From Nitrospirae bacterium CG1_02_44_142 (GTDB lineage Bacteria > Nitrospirota > Thermodesulfovibrionia > Thermodesulfovibrionales > UBA1546), in NCBI GenBank assembly GCA_001871685.1, contig MNVK01000133.1, positions 1-15,679 of the forward strand: a stretch of DNA of 15,679 nucleotides, given 5' to 3'. This document shows, in pieces, positions 1 through 6,924 of the stretch. Position 1 is the first letter of the stretch, and each line of letters begins with the position of its first letter. Made by a program: the position numbers and the translations under genes. Under the pieces are notes generated by a model. The model made no database searches. It saw nothing but the letters and a program-made list of their open reading frames with translations, and was not told the origin of the DNA.

Positions 1-1
1 A

Positions 2-238
2 GAAGGCCATAGGGCGGAGATTTTGTCTTCGCTTGAGATAGTGGATTATGTAACCCTGTTTGATGAAGAAACGCCCTATGAACTGATTAAACTGCTCAAA
101 CCCGATGTCCTGGTCAAGGGCGGAGACTGGAAAAAAGAAGATATTGTAGGCTCTGACATTGCAAAGGAGACCCGCAGCCTTCCCTATGTCAAGGGCATAT
201 CTACTACAAAGTTAATTGAGAAAATAAAAAAGCTGTAA
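2..238 (+). CDS. rfaE2: D-glycero-beta-D-manno-heptose 1-phosphate adenylyltransferase, C-terminal part (5' end outside window)
   Basis: The reading frame is open from the window edge, so this is the 3' end of a gene; the TTG at 23 is not a real start. The visible residues match the C-terminal half of the cytidylyltransferase-like domain of RfaE2 (or the second half of bifunctional HldE). Signs are RAEILSSLEIVDYV, the 'FDEETP' segment, 'LKPDVLVKGGDW', 'IVGSD' and the closing 'GISTTKLIEKI', which is a hallmark of the family. The enzyme adenylylates heptose-1-phosphate in the cytoplasm to make ADP-heptose for lipopolysaccharide inner core, so a Gram-negative host is likely. Whether it is a stand-alone RfaE2 or the end of a fused HldE cannot be seen. 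No clear terminator follows it. Confidence 0.9.
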   Translation, partial: EGHRAEILSSLEIVDYVTLFDEETPYELIKLLKPDVLVKGGDWKKEDIVGSDIAKETRSLPYVKGISTTKLIEKIKKL

Positions 239-291
239 GAGAATATTTATTATCGGAACCTTCTTTGATTTTTTATAGAAATCTGGTAGAC

Positions 292-297
292 TATAAT
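292..297 (+). promoter_or_regulatory. Candidate -10 element for the toxin-antitoxin pair
   Basis: A perfect TATAAT lies 32 nt before the antitoxin start codon. No good -35 sits at the usual spacing: TTGATT at 265-270 is 21 nt away, and 269-274 is only a T run. The site is plausible because it is the only consensus -10 in the gap, and such modules are normally autoregulated from this position. Confidence 0.4.
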
Positions 298-329
298 AAA
301 GACTCAATTAGGGTCATAAGGAGGGAAAG

Positions 330-614
330 ATGAAACTAAGCACAGCCGTTAAGCCCATAAGCCATATCAAATCTCATGCGTCAGAAATAATCAGCGAAAT
401 ATCCGAAACCGGCAATCCTGTTGTTGTTACCGTAAACGGAGAGGCTCGGGCAATAATTCAGGACATAAAAGAATATGAGAAAGACCGCGAAAGCACGGCA
501 ATGCTGAAGCTGCTGGCAATGGGACGAAAGGATATGCTTGAAGGCAGGCATAAACCAATTCATCTGGTGTTTGCGGAATTAAAAAAGAAAGTGCGCACTG
601 CTGAGAAGCTGTGA
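330..614 (+). CDS. Antitoxin of the Phd/YefM family
   Basis: This 94-residue protein starts with the Phd/YefM fold: 'STAVKPISHIKSHASEII' (beta strand then helix), 'GNPVVVTVNGEARAII' (the strand with the 'vvVT.nG.p.avi' signature), then an acidic/basic helix. The N-terminal domain binds operator DNA and the C-terminal part wraps the toxin. The ATG at 330 follows a good Shine-Dalgarno (AGGAGG, 319-324). The stop codon overlaps the next gene's GTG in a GTGA, so the two are translationally coupled, as expected for a toxin-antitoxin operon in which the antitoxin also represses the promoter. The family call is firm; specificity for a given toxin subfamily is inferred from the neighbour. Confidence 0.88.
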   Translation: MKLSTAVKPISHIKSHASEIISEISETGNPVVVTVNGEARAIIQDIKEYEKDRESTAMLKLLAMGRKDMLEGRHKPIHLVFAELKKKVRTAEKL

Positions 615-937
615 AATACGAAGTCCGTATCACAGGTGTTGCTCAAGATGACCTCTTCTCAATCTACAGGTACGTTGCAATCAATGATTCGCAGGGGAAA
701 GCAGAGCATCTGCTTGACAACATTCAAAAGGCAATGACTTCTCTGGAAACAATGCCTATGCGCGGCAATCACCCGACGGAAATGCAGCGGTGGGGGATAT
801 TTGATTTCAGAGAAATATTTTTTAAACCATACCGCATTATATATGAAATCAGAGATAAAACTGTTTTCATTCATGCTGTTCTTGACGGGCGCCGTAATTG
901 CGAAGACCTTTTACATCAACGGCTTCTGGGAGCTTAG
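611..937 (+). CDS. Toxin of the RelE/ParE superfamily
   Basis: This 108-residue protein starts at GTG 611, overlapping the antitoxin stop by 4 nt. It shows the RelE/ParE plan: an opening strand 'YEVRITGVAQDDL', a helical pair ending near residue 50, then beta strands 'FREIFFKPYRIIYEIRDK' and 'VFIHAVLDGRRNCEDLL'. The last two strands with Arg residues are the conserved core. Members either cleave mRNA at the ribosome (RelE) or poison gyrase (ParE). The sequence alone does not decide between them, though the 'YRIIYEI' and 'VLDGRR' pattern is common in the ParE/RelE_StbE branch. The pair sits between two housekeeping genes and looks intact. Confidence 0.88.
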   Translation: MKYEVRITGVAQDDLFSIYRYVAINDSQGKAEHLLDNIQKAMTSLETMPMRGNHPTEMQRWGIFDFREIFFKPYRIIYEIRDKTVFIHAVLDGRRNCEDLLHQRLLGA

Positions 938-988
938 TGAACAAACCATTGCCTATAACCCCATCATAGTTTATTCATAAAATTCTGA

Positions 989-3900
989 ATGTCTATGCTT
1001 AACAACTTTACATCATTTTCTGATAAAATAAAAAGTATTCCTCCTTCCTCCCGTATCTATAATCTCACAGGCTCTTCCATGGCGCTTTTTTTTGCAATGC
1101 AGGAGAAGCCGTTTATTATGGTTGAGGCAACAGAGGAAACCGCAGAGGCTTTGTACAAGGACATATTGTTTTTCAGGTCTGTTCTTCACCTGAATGAGAC
1201 GAACGGCCTTTTCTTTCTCCCTGAGCCGGACGGCCCTGACGCCTGCGGAAAAAGGGCGGATGTGGTTTACAGGTTCAGATACGGCGCTTCTGTTGTAACG
1301 TCAAATGCTGCAGCGAAGGCTCCGCTTTGGGGAGTGAGCGAGTTAGAAAACAGCGCGCTGATACTGAAGCAGCCTCTTGAAATCAGCAGAGACGTGTTAG
1401 AGCAGAAGTTAGTTTATCTCGGATATAAACAGGTCCCGATAGTTGTTGAACACGGAGAGTTCAGCCGCAGGGGGTGGCTTTTTGACATATTCCCTTCAAC
1501 AGGAGAAAATCCGCTGAGAGCAGAGTTTTTCGGAGATGTAATTGAGACCATAAAGATGTTTGATGTAAGCACACAGAAATCAATAAGAAAGATTGAAGAA
1601 TTCACTGTCCTGCCTTCAGTGGAACATTTAGAGGCCGGGAACATCTTCTCAGTATTTAAAGATGCAAATTGTTTTTACTCTGATTCCATTCACCATCCAT
1701 GTGATTTTTCTGAAGGCGCCGTTATGCTTTCAAAATTTTCTTTTTCAACGATACCACATTCAGTAATCCCCCCTCACCCCCCTTTAGAAAAGGGGGGAAG
1801 GGGGGATTTGAAGGAAGGCAAAGTTATTGATGCAGGTCTTTTATCGCTGGGAGGCTGCGGCATATACCACAATGAGAGAAAATCCATTTATGAGCTTCCT
1901 GATGCAGTTAAGGCATTAACAAAGGATAACAGGGTGGTTATGGTTGCGGCGTCAAAAGGGCAGGCTGAGAGACTGAGAGATATTTTTATGAATAACGATG
2001 TTATTGCTCCTCTTGTTGCGAAAGAAAACATCGCTGAATATGAAGGGAATATATCAATAACTGTCGGAGAGCTGTCATCAGGATTTTTTCTTTCAGGATT
2101 TCTAATCCTTACCGAAAAAGAAATCTTTGGCGAAAGGCCTGCATTCAGGCCGATAAAAAAATCAAAAGTGTCGGGGCTTCTTATGTCGCTGGAGGACCTG
2201 TCTCCCGGAGATTTTATCGTGCACAGGGACCATGGAATCGGAAGGTTCACGGGTCTTGTAAGACAGACAATAGAAGGCTATGAGGGCGACCTCATGGTTC
2301 TGGAGTATTCTAGCGGCGACAGGCTTTATCTTCCGCTTTATGGGATAGAGAAGATAAGCAAGTATCATGCTGGAGAGGGCCTTGTTCCGAAGATAGACAG
2401 GCTCGGGGGAAAGACGTGGCAGAAGACTAAGGAGAAGGCAAGCAAGAGGATAAAAGAGCTGGCTGAGAAACTCCTTAAACTCTATGCGGAAAGACAGGTT
2501 GCAAGAGGGTTTTCATTCAGCGCAGATTCAGAACTGCACAGTGAATTTGATAATTTTTTCCTTTATGATGAAACGCCCGACCAGATAAAGGCCATTGAAG
2601 AGATTAAGGCTGCCATGGAGTCGGAAGAGCCGATGGACAGGCTTCTGTGCGGAGATGTAGGTTACGGAAAGACAGAGGTTGCCATGAGAGCGGCATTCAA
2701 GGCAGTTTATGATAACAGGCAGGTTGCAGTTCTCGTTCCCACGACACTCTTATGCGACCAGCATTACAGGACCTTCAGTCAGAGGTTTTCTGCGTTTCCT
2801 GTTGCAGTGGATTATCTGAGCAGATTCAAGTCAAAAAAAGAGCAGACAGAGACTATCCGCAGAGCCGCAAAAGGAGAGATTGACATCCTGATAGGAACCC
2901 ACACTCTGCTAAGGAAAGATATCGGTTTTCATAACCTCGGACTGCTTATAATTGATGAAGAGCACCGTTTTGGCGTTGCACAGAAGGAGAAAATCAAAGA
3001 GCTTAAAAAGGGGGTTGATGTGCTGACTCTTAGCGCAACTCCGATACCGAGGACGCTTAATATGGCGCTGTCAGGCATAAGAGGAATGAGCCTTATTGAG
3101 ACGCCGCCGGAGGAAAGGCTTGCGGTAAAGGGCGTAGTCTCAGCATTCAATGACGGGCTTATACGGAGTGCGATAGAAAGAGAGATTGATAGGGGAGGGC
3201 AGGTATATTTTGTACATAACAGGATTAATGACATGGAAAAGGTTTTTGCTCACGTCAGGCAGCTTGTGCCGGATGCAAAGGTTTCTGTTGCGCACGGGCA
3301 GATGCATGAGAAAGAGCTTGAAAGGATAATGCAGAGATTTATAAATAAAGAGATAGACGTCCTTGTCTCAACAACCATCATAGGCTCCGGGCTTGATATA
3401 CCTGATGCAAACACGATAATCATAGACAGGGCAGACATGATTGGACTCGCAGACCTTTATCAACTGAAGGGCCGGGTCGGCAGAAGCAATGTCAGGGCCT
3501 ACGCATATTTTCTTATCTCCGGTGAAGATATCCTGACGGATGAGGCAAAGAAAAGGCTTCAGGCTATTCAGGATATGAATTATCTCGGCGCAGGCTTCAG
3601 GCTTGCGGTGAAAGACCTTGAGATACGGGGGACAGGGAATCTGCTGGGCCATGAGCAGTCCGGCCATATACATGCAGTGGGATTTGATATGTATATAGAA
3701 ATGCTTGAAAGCGCAGTTTCCGAACTAAGAGGGATAAAGATTGAAGAAGAGATAGAGCCTCGCATAAGCCTTAAAGTCTCGGCATTTATTCCCGAGGAGT
3801 TTATTGAAGACGTTACGCTGAGGTTGGGCATTTACAGAAAGATAGCATCGGCAAAGAGCCGTGAAGGCCTTGATGCCCTGATTGAAGAATTTAATGACCG

Positions 3901-4183
3901 TTTCGGGCGCATGCCTTCAGAGGTTCAAAATCTTTTTGATGTAATGAGGCTCAAAATAATGGCGAAGAAACTGCTGATTACAGATATTGCGGAGATAAAC
4001 GGAAGGGTCCGTGTAATTTTTTCAAAAGATACAAAGGCTGCGGGAGAAAAGATACTCGGGCTGTATAATATTATCGGCAAGAGGGTGAGGTTTCTTCAGG
4101 ACGGGTTTGAGATTGACGTTAAAAATCTTATGTGGGATGAAACATATAAGCTTACAAAAGAAGCCTTGGAAAAATTATGTTGA
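989..4183 (+). CDS. mfd: Transcription-repair coupling factor Mfd
   Basis: This 1064-residue ATP-dependent translocase removes RNA polymerase stalled at DNA lesions and recruits UvrA for nucleotide excision repair. The N-terminal UvrB-like region includes 'VVEHGEFSRRGWLFDIFP' near residue 155. The RNA-polymerase interaction domain follows ('GDFIVHRDHGIGRFTGL', near 410). The helicase motor has Walker A 'GDVGYGKTE' (about 554), Ia 'VPTTLL', DEEH (656), 'LSATPIPRTLNMAL' and motif VI 'QLKGRVGRS' (about 824). The C-terminal TRCF domain is present ('EEFIEDVTLRLGIYRKIAS'). It is a little shorter than the 1148-residue E. coli protein. Motif V reads 'TTIIGSGLDIP' where E. coli has 'TTIIETGIDIP'. Residues about 259-273 are encoded by an inserted palindromic repeat. 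No strong Shine-Dalgarno precedes ATG 989, and ATG 995 is an alternative start. Confidence 0.97.
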   Translation: MSMLNNFTSFSDKIKSIPPSSRIYNLTGSSMALFFAMQEKPFIMVEATEETAEALYKDILFFRSVLHLNETNGLFFLPEPDGPDACGKRADVVYRFRYGASVVTSNAAAKAPLWGVSELENSALILKQPLEISRDVLEQKLVYLGYKQVPIVVEHGEFSRRGWLFDIFPSTGENPLRAEFFGDVIETIKMFDVSTQKSIRKIEEFTVLPSVEHLEAGNIFSVFKDANCFYSDSIHHPCDFSEGAVMLSKFSFSTIPHSVIPPHPPLEKGGRGDLKEGKVIDAGLLSLGGCGIYHNERKSIYELPDAVKALTKDNRVVMVAASKGQAERLRDIFMNNDVIAPLVAKENIAEYEGNISITVGELSSGFFLSGFLILTEKEIFGERPAFRPIKKSKVSGLLMSLEDLSPGDFIVHRDHGIGRFTGLVRQTIEGYEGDLMVLEYSSGDRLYLPLYGIEKISKYHAGEGLVPKIDRLGGKTWQKTKEKASKRIKELAEKLLKLYAERQVARGFSFSADSELHSEFDNFFLYDETPDQIKAIEEIKAAMESEEPMDRLLCGDVGYGKTEVAMRAAFKAVYDNRQVAVLVPTTLLCDQHYRTFSQRFSAFPVAVDYLSRFKSKKEQTETIRRAAKGEIDILIGTHTLLRKDIGFHNLGLLIIDEEHRFGVAQKEKIKELKKGVDVLTLSATPIPRTLNMALSGIRGMSLIETPPEERLAVKGVVSAFNDGLIRSAIEREIDRGGQVYFVHNRINDMEKVFAHVRQLVPDAKVSVAHGQMHEKELERIMQRFINKEIDVLVSTTIIGSGLDIPDANTIIIDRADMIGLADLYQLKGRVGRSNVRAYAYFLISGEDILTDEAKKRLQAIQDMNYLGAGFRLAVKDLEIRGTGNLLGHEQSGHIHAVGFDMYIEMLESAVSELRGIKIEEEIEPRISLKVSAFIPEEFIEDVTLRLGIYRKIASAKSREGLDALIEEFNDRFGRMPSEVQNLFDVMRLKIMAKKLLITDIAEINGRVRVIFSKDTKAAGEKILGLYNIIGKRVRFLQDGFEIDVKNLMWDETYKLTKEALEKLC
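1765..1808. repeat. C/G-rich palindromic repeat inserted in frame in mfd
   Basis: The sequence is an imperfect palindrome. Its left arm is AATCCCCCC-TCA-CCCCCC-TTT and its right arm is AAA-A-GGGGGG-AA-GGGGGG-ATT, with only about 2 nt between the arms. It is read through in frame as 'VIPPHPPLEKGGRGD' (mfd residues about 259-273) in a linker of the N-terminal region. I recall similar 'CCCCCT..CCCCCTTT..AAAGGGGG..GGGGG' units dispersed in several bacterial genomes, both between genes and inside them; that is recollection, not a search. Confidence 0.85.
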
Positions 4184-4205
4184 GTTTTATGGTAAAATAG
4201 CGGCG

Positions 4206-4910
4206 ATGAAAAAACTGATGATTTTAATTATGGCTGTTTTTATCGGTTCCTGTGCAACGGCAAGCATAGAGAACACACAGAAGGCGGCTGCACATTATAA
4301 ACTCGGAGTTTCATATCTTAATGAAAATAATGTTAATCCGGCATTTATTGAGTTTCAGAAAGCCTATGAGCTTAATCCCGAGAACAAGGAAGTGCTTAAT
4401 GCAATCGGGATAATATACCTGCTGAAATTTGAGGATTTTCCAAAGGCGATAGATTTCTTTCAGAAGGCTGTAAGCGTTGACCCTGATTTTGCAGAGGCTC
4501 ATAATAATCTCGGTGTTGCATACGAAAGGTCTAAAATGTTTAATGACGCAATTATTTCATATAATAAGGCGCTTTCTAATGTCCTATATCGGACGCCTGA
4601 GATGGCATACAATAATCTTGGGAGGATATATTACAGGCTTGGAAAATATGATGAGGCAATAAATGCGTATAAGGAAGCGCTGAAGAGGATGACGGATTTC
4701 TATCCTTCATATTACGGGCTTGCGCTCTGTTATAATGCGAAAGGCAGATACGGGGACGCCTCATTAGCCATAACAAAGGCGATAGAAATGGACCCCTTGT
4801 ATAAAGGCAGCAAAAGCAAGGCGGTTAATGACTTGAGACAGAAAAAGCTGAATGCAAAAGGCGAAGACGAGAAAGATATCGCTGATTATCTGGAAATTCT
4901 GAAGTATTAG
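4206..4910 (+). CDS. TPR-repeat lipoprotein, PilF/PilW-like
   Basis: The product has 234 residues if started at ATG 4206. The frame is open back to 4107 inside mfd, but 4206 gives a proper lipoprotein signal: 'MKKLMILIMAVFIGSC', with lipobox Cys at residue 16, so export and lipidation are predicted. The mature part is a solenoid of about five tetratricopeptide repeats with the W/Y-G-Y-A-F-A-P spacing, e.g. 'HYKLGVSYLNENNVNPAFIE', 'AHNNLGVAYERSKMFNDAI', 'AYNNLGRIYYRLGKYDEAI'. The length and lipid anchor resemble PilF/PilW, which assists type IV pilus secretin assembly, but TPR lipoproteins have other roles and no pilus gene is nearby. It starts 22 nt after mfd, so the two are probably co-transcribed. 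The Shine-Dalgarno is weak. Confidence 0.85.
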   Translation: MKKLMILIMAVFIGSCATASIENTQKAAAHYKLGVSYLNENNVNPAFIEFQKAYELNPENKEVLNAIGIIYLLKFEDFPKAIDFFQKAVSVDPDFAEAHNNLGVAYERSKMFNDAIISYNKALSNVLYRTPEMAYNNLGRIYYRLGKYDEAINAYKEALKRMTDFYPSYYGLALCYNAKGRYGDASLAITKAIEMDPLYKGSKSKAVNDLRQKKLNAKGEDEKDIADYLEILKY

Positions 4911-4921
4911 AGTTTAAAGTG

Positions 4922-4978
4922 AAAAGTTAAAAATTATAGAAATTAAAAACTTTTAATTCCTAACTTCTAACTTTTTTT
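4922..4978. terminator. AT-rich imperfect hairpin with T run, between the TPR gene and the tRNA cluster
   Basis: The left arm, beginning AAAAGTTA at 4922, pairs with the right arm ending TAACTTTT at 4975, giving an imperfect stem of about 25 bp with almost no loop and a T run at 4972-4978. It could end the mfd-TPR transcript, but its stem is nearly all A/T. It resembles the long inverted repeats in the tRNA spacers downstream, so it may be a member of that repeat class rather than a dedicated terminator. Confidence 0.45.
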
Positions 4979-4984
4979 ATTTTT

Positions 4985-5061
4985 CGGGGCGTAGCGCAGC
5001 CTGGTAGCGCGCCTGCTTTGGGAGCAGGATGCCGGAGGTTCGAATCCTCTCGCCCCGACCA
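4985..5061 (+). tRNA. tRNA-Pro (anticodon TGG)
   Basis: A complete cloverleaf is seen. The acceptor stem is CGGGGCG/CGCCCCG. The anticodon stem is CCTGC/GCAGG around the loop TTTGGGA, with TGG at 5019-5021. The T arm is GGAGG-TTCGAAT-CCTCT (the last pair is G·T), the discriminator is A, and CCA is encoded at 5059-5061. Confidence 0.97.
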
Positions 5062-5066
5062 TATGT

Positions 5067-5143
<77 letters not shown>

Positions 5144-5144
5144 A

Positions 5145-5169
5145 GCAAATTTTGCGTTGCAAAATTTGC
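5145..5169. repeat. Perfect hairpin after tRNA-Arg(TCT), copy 1 of 2
   Basis: GCAAATTTTGC (5145-5155), loop GTT, GCAAAATTTGC (5159-5169) make a perfect 11-bp stem beginning 2 nt after the encoded CCA. A second copy with a different loop lies after the other tRNA-Arg at 5496-5521. There is no T run, so a processing or stability role, or a shared duplication history, fits better than intrinsic termination. Confidence 0.85.
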
Positions 5170-5257
5170 AGTGAGAAGTGTAAGTTATCAGTGCAGTTGA
5201 ATTTGACTGAAAATGTTTTTTTTGTTTTACTATTAACTGACACTTTCACTTGCACTG
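5169..5257. repeat. Long imperfect inverted repeat in the Arg-His tRNA spacer
   Basis: The left arm is CAGTG-AGAAGTG-TAAGT-TATCAGT (from 5169). It pairs imperfectly with the complement of the right arm, which ends GTCAGT..TGCACTG in mirrored order at 5257, with a T-rich loop. The arms are built from short words such as CAGTG, AAGTG and TCAGT. No coding potential is seen. Confidence 0.6.
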
Positions 5258-5266
5258 TTGTAAATC

Positions 5267-5342
5267 GGTGAGTGTAGCTCAATGGTAGAGCATTGGACTG
5301 TGGCTCCAAGGGTTGGGGGTTCGATACCCCTCACTCACCCCA
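5267..5342 (+). tRNA. tRNA-His (anticodon GTG)
   Basis: The acceptor stem GTGAGTG/CACTCAC is extended by G-1 (5267) opposite discriminator C (5339), the identity pair peculiar to tRNA-His. The anticodon stem is TTGGA/TCCAA with loop CTGTGGC and GTG at 5300-5302. CCA is encoded at 5340-5342. Confidence 0.97.
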
Positions 5343-5345
5343 ATT

Positions 5346-5411
5346 TAGCTCATGGCTAATAGCTCATAGCTGATTGCTGACAATGAGCCATGAACGATGA
5401 ACTATTAGCTA
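5346..5411. repeat. Long imperfect inverted repeat in the His-Arg tRNA spacer
   Basis: The spacer is filled by an imperfect hairpin of about 33 bp whose arms repeat the words TAGCT, CTCAT, GGCTAAT and CATAGCT. The left arm starts TAGCTCATGGCTAATAGCTC and the right arm ends CTATTAGCTA. Many mismatches would be G·T in RNA. Confidence 0.6.
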
Positions 5412-5417
5412 TAAAGT

Positions 5418-5494
5418 GCGCCTGTAGCTCAGATGGATAGAGCATCAGCCTCCGGAGCTGAGGGTCGGAGGTTCGAATCCTCTCAGGCGCGCCA
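5418..5494 (+). tRNA. tRNA-Arg (anticodon CCG)
   Basis: The acceptor stem is GCGCCTG/CAGGCGC, identical to the other tRNA-Arg. The anticodon stem is TCAGC/GCTGA with loop CTCCGGA and CCG at 5452-5454. The discriminator is G and CCA is encoded at 5492-5494. The shared acceptor stem and shared downstream hairpin suggest that the two Arg genes arose by duplication. Confidence 0.97.
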
Positions 5495-5495
5495 A

Positions 5496-5521
5496 GCAAA
5501 TTTTGCTATGGCAAAATTTGC
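5496..5521. repeat. Perfect hairpin after tRNA-Arg(CCG), copy 2 of 2
   Basis: GCAAATTTTGC (5496-5506), loop TATG, GCAAAATTTGC (5511-5521). Both 11-nt arms are identical to the copy at 5145-5169; only the loop differs (TATG against GTT). It has the same offset from the CCA end. Confidence 0.85.
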
Positions 5522-5604
5522 AGTTGTTAGGTTTTAGTTGTTGGGGATTAGAAAAAATAGTTTTTGTAGTTAACTAACCCCTAATCCCTGATCCCTAAAA
5601 ACTG
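5521..5604. repeat. Long imperfect inverted repeat in the Arg-Lys tRNA spacer
   Basis: The left arm begins CAGTTGTTAGGTTTTAG and contains GGGGATTAG. The right arm contains CTAACCCCTAATCCCTG and ends CCTAAAAACTG at 5604. The central A/T-rich segment forms the loop. The arms use tandem-like words (CCCTAAT, CCCTGAT, CCCTAAA). Confidence 0.55.
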
Positions 5605-5612
5605 TCGTTAAT

Positions 5613-5737
<125 letters not shown>

Positions 5738-5743
5738 ATTATT

Positions 5744-5773
5744 CCTCAAAATGCCTCAAAATGCCTCAAAATA
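5744..5773 (+). repeat. Three tandem 10-bp iterons upstream of the HTH-SpoU gene
   Basis: CCTCAAAATG, CCTCAAAATG and CCTCAAAATA are directly adjacent, so the sites fall on one face of the helix. A further CAAAATG occurs at 5789-5795 and an inverted CATTTTG at 5828-5834. This is a likely protein-binding array, either an operator or a recombination-directionality site. Confidence 0.7.
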
Positions 5774-5817
5774 GCCTATTTTTGTTATCAAAATGCACTC
5801 AGGGAGATGCTTGCATG

Positions 5818-5831
5818 AATGTATCAACATT
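5818..5831. promoter_or_regulatory. Small inverted repeat before the HTH-SpoU gene
   Basis: AATGT-ATCA-ACATT is a perfect 5-bp dyad lying just upstream of the Shine-Dalgarno AGGAGG (5839-5844). It could be an operator for the encoded XRE-type domain. No convincing -35/-10 pair was found around it. Confidence 0.35.
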
Positions 5832-5856
5832 TTGCGATAGGAGGAATTAAAACTAT

Positions 5857-6663
5857 ATGGCACTCTGGGACACGATAAAAGAGATAAGAATTAAGGCGGG
5901 TAAGACTCAAAAGCAGTTTGGGGATATGCTTGGCGGCATTACAAAAACTCATATCTCCACTATTGAGCGGCCCTATGAGCAAACTAGAACCACAGCCTCA
6001 GACTCTCTCCTTAAAAAGATTGCCAAAACTTTCACCGAGACAAAAGAAGATCAGACTACCTTAGAGAAAAAGCTTATTATGGAGCGAGCCGAATTATTAT
6101 TGCAGAGGATGAAGATACCATTTGAGTTTAACGAATGCTTCATTAAAATCCGGCCAGTTATTGATTTAAACGAAAACATCTTTAACGAATATGCCGGGAT
6201 GTTTGATCTGGTTTTTGACAACATCAGGAAACCGCTAAATATAGGCGGGATAATACGATTGGCCTGCGCTACAGGGAGCAAATTATATTTTACAAGTAAT
6301 AGTGTGAGCTACAAGAACAGAAAGGCGCTTCTATCTGCAGTAGGCTATGAGAATTCCGTTGACATATCCTATGAGAGAGATTTTAGGAAACTAATTGAAG
6401 CGTTAAAAATAGAAGGCAAGACAATTGTAGGGACATCCCCGGCAAGTAAAAAACTTTATACAGAAGTGGATTATACTCAGCCCACAGTTTTTGTATTCGG
6501 GACCGAGGCCTGCGGTCTATCCAAAGAAAAGAGACAGTTAATGGATGAAATGGTTTATATCCCCATGGCAGCGGAGGTTGAATCACTGAATATAGTAACT
6601 ACAGCTGCGATTTTGACATACGAGGGATTAAGGCAAAAAAATTTTAAATTTGTAAAAAAATAA
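5857..6663 (+). CDS. Fusion of an XRE-type helix-turn-helix domain with a SpoU-family RNA 2'-O-methyltransferase
   Basis: The product has 268 residues. Residues about 5-60 form an XRE/Cro-like domain: 'IKEIRIKAGKTQKQFGDML' and 'ITKTHISTIER' give the helix 2-turn-helix 3. Residues about 115-262 are a SPOUT (SpoU/TrmH) methyltransferase. Motif 1 is 'NIRKPLNIGGIIRLACATG' with the Asn and Arg of the family, motif 2 is 'VFVFGTEACGLS', and motif 3 is 'YIPMAAEVESLNIVTTAAI', which holds the 'S-L-N' loop of the knotted SAM site. SpoU enzymes methylate ribose 2'-OH in tRNA or rRNA. A DNA-binding front end is unusual; the enzyme may act at DNA-bound transcripts or double as a regulator. The ATG at 5857 follows AGGAGG with a rather long 12-nt gap. 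It is the first gene of the element next to tRNA-Lys. Confidence 0.88.
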   Translation: MALWDTIKEIRIKAGKTQKQFGDMLGGITKTHISTIERPYEQTRTTASDSLLKKIAKTFTETKEDQTTLEKKLIMERAELLLQRMKIPFEFNECFIKIRPVIDLNENIFNEYAGMFDLVFDNIRKPLNIGGIIRLACATGSKLYFTSNSVSYKNRKALLSAVGYENSVDISYERDFRKLIEALKIEGKTIVGTSPASKKLYTEVDYTQPTVFVFGTEACGLSKEKRQLMDEMVYIPMAAEVESLNIVTTAAILTYEGLRQKNFKFVKK

Positions 6664-6690
6664 AAAAAATCGTTTTTAAATGCATTTATA
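6663..6690 (+). promoter_or_regulatory. Shared upstream motif, copy A (before the excisionase-like gene)
   Basis: A run of A (6662-6669), then TCGTTTTTAA, then ATGCATTTA (6680-6688), immediately before the Shine-Dalgarno. The same layout occurs at 10852-10880 and 11552-11580. It is a candidate promoter or operator common to the element. No standard -35 is present. Confidence 0.55.
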
Positions 6691-6708
6691 TGAGAAGGAG
6701 GTGAGAAA

Positions 6709-6912
6709 ATGGAAAAAGATAACTTGATCAAAGTTGCAGAGGTAGCTGAAAGACTCGGGATCACAAAGATGGGCGTATACGGAATGGTCTTCAAAAACAA
6801 AATTCCGGCAGTGAAAATCTCAAGAAGATGCCTGAGGTTTCGTTATAGTGATATTGAAGAGTGGCTTGAGAAAAAAAGTCAAAAAGGTAATGGGCGAAAA
6901 AATAACAAATAA
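6709..6912 (+). CDS. Excisionase/MerR-like small HTH DNA-binding protein
   Basis: This 67-residue protein has the 'helix-turn-helix 17' pattern. 'IKVAEVAERLGITKMGVYGMV' covers the first two helices, 'NKIPAVKISRRCLRFRYSDI' is the wing with the typical 'G-R-x-x-R-F-R..DI..WL' layout (here Ser-Arg-Arg then Arg-Phe-Arg), and 'EEWLEKK' closes the fold. Proteins of this type act as recombination directionality factors (Xis) or as small regulators. The position next to the inferred attL suits an excisionase, but no integrase is seen, so a transcriptional role is equally possible. The basic tail is probably unstructured. Start ATG 6709 has an excellent Shine-Dalgarno (AAGGAGGTG). Confidence 0.8.
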   Translation: MEKDNLIKVAEVAERLGITKMGVYGMVFKNKIPAVKISRRCLRFRYSDIEEWLEKKSQKGNGRKNNK

Positions 6913-6924
6913 AGGAGGTGTCGA

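Noticed and set aside
1768..1812. The C/G palindrome in mfd as a terminator or frameshift
   Set aside because: The frame continues through it without a break and there is no T run; it is better read as a translated repeat.
4107..4205. Longer start for the TPR lipoprotein
   Set aside because: The extra 33 residues overlap mfd and would bury the lipoprotein signal that begins at 4206.
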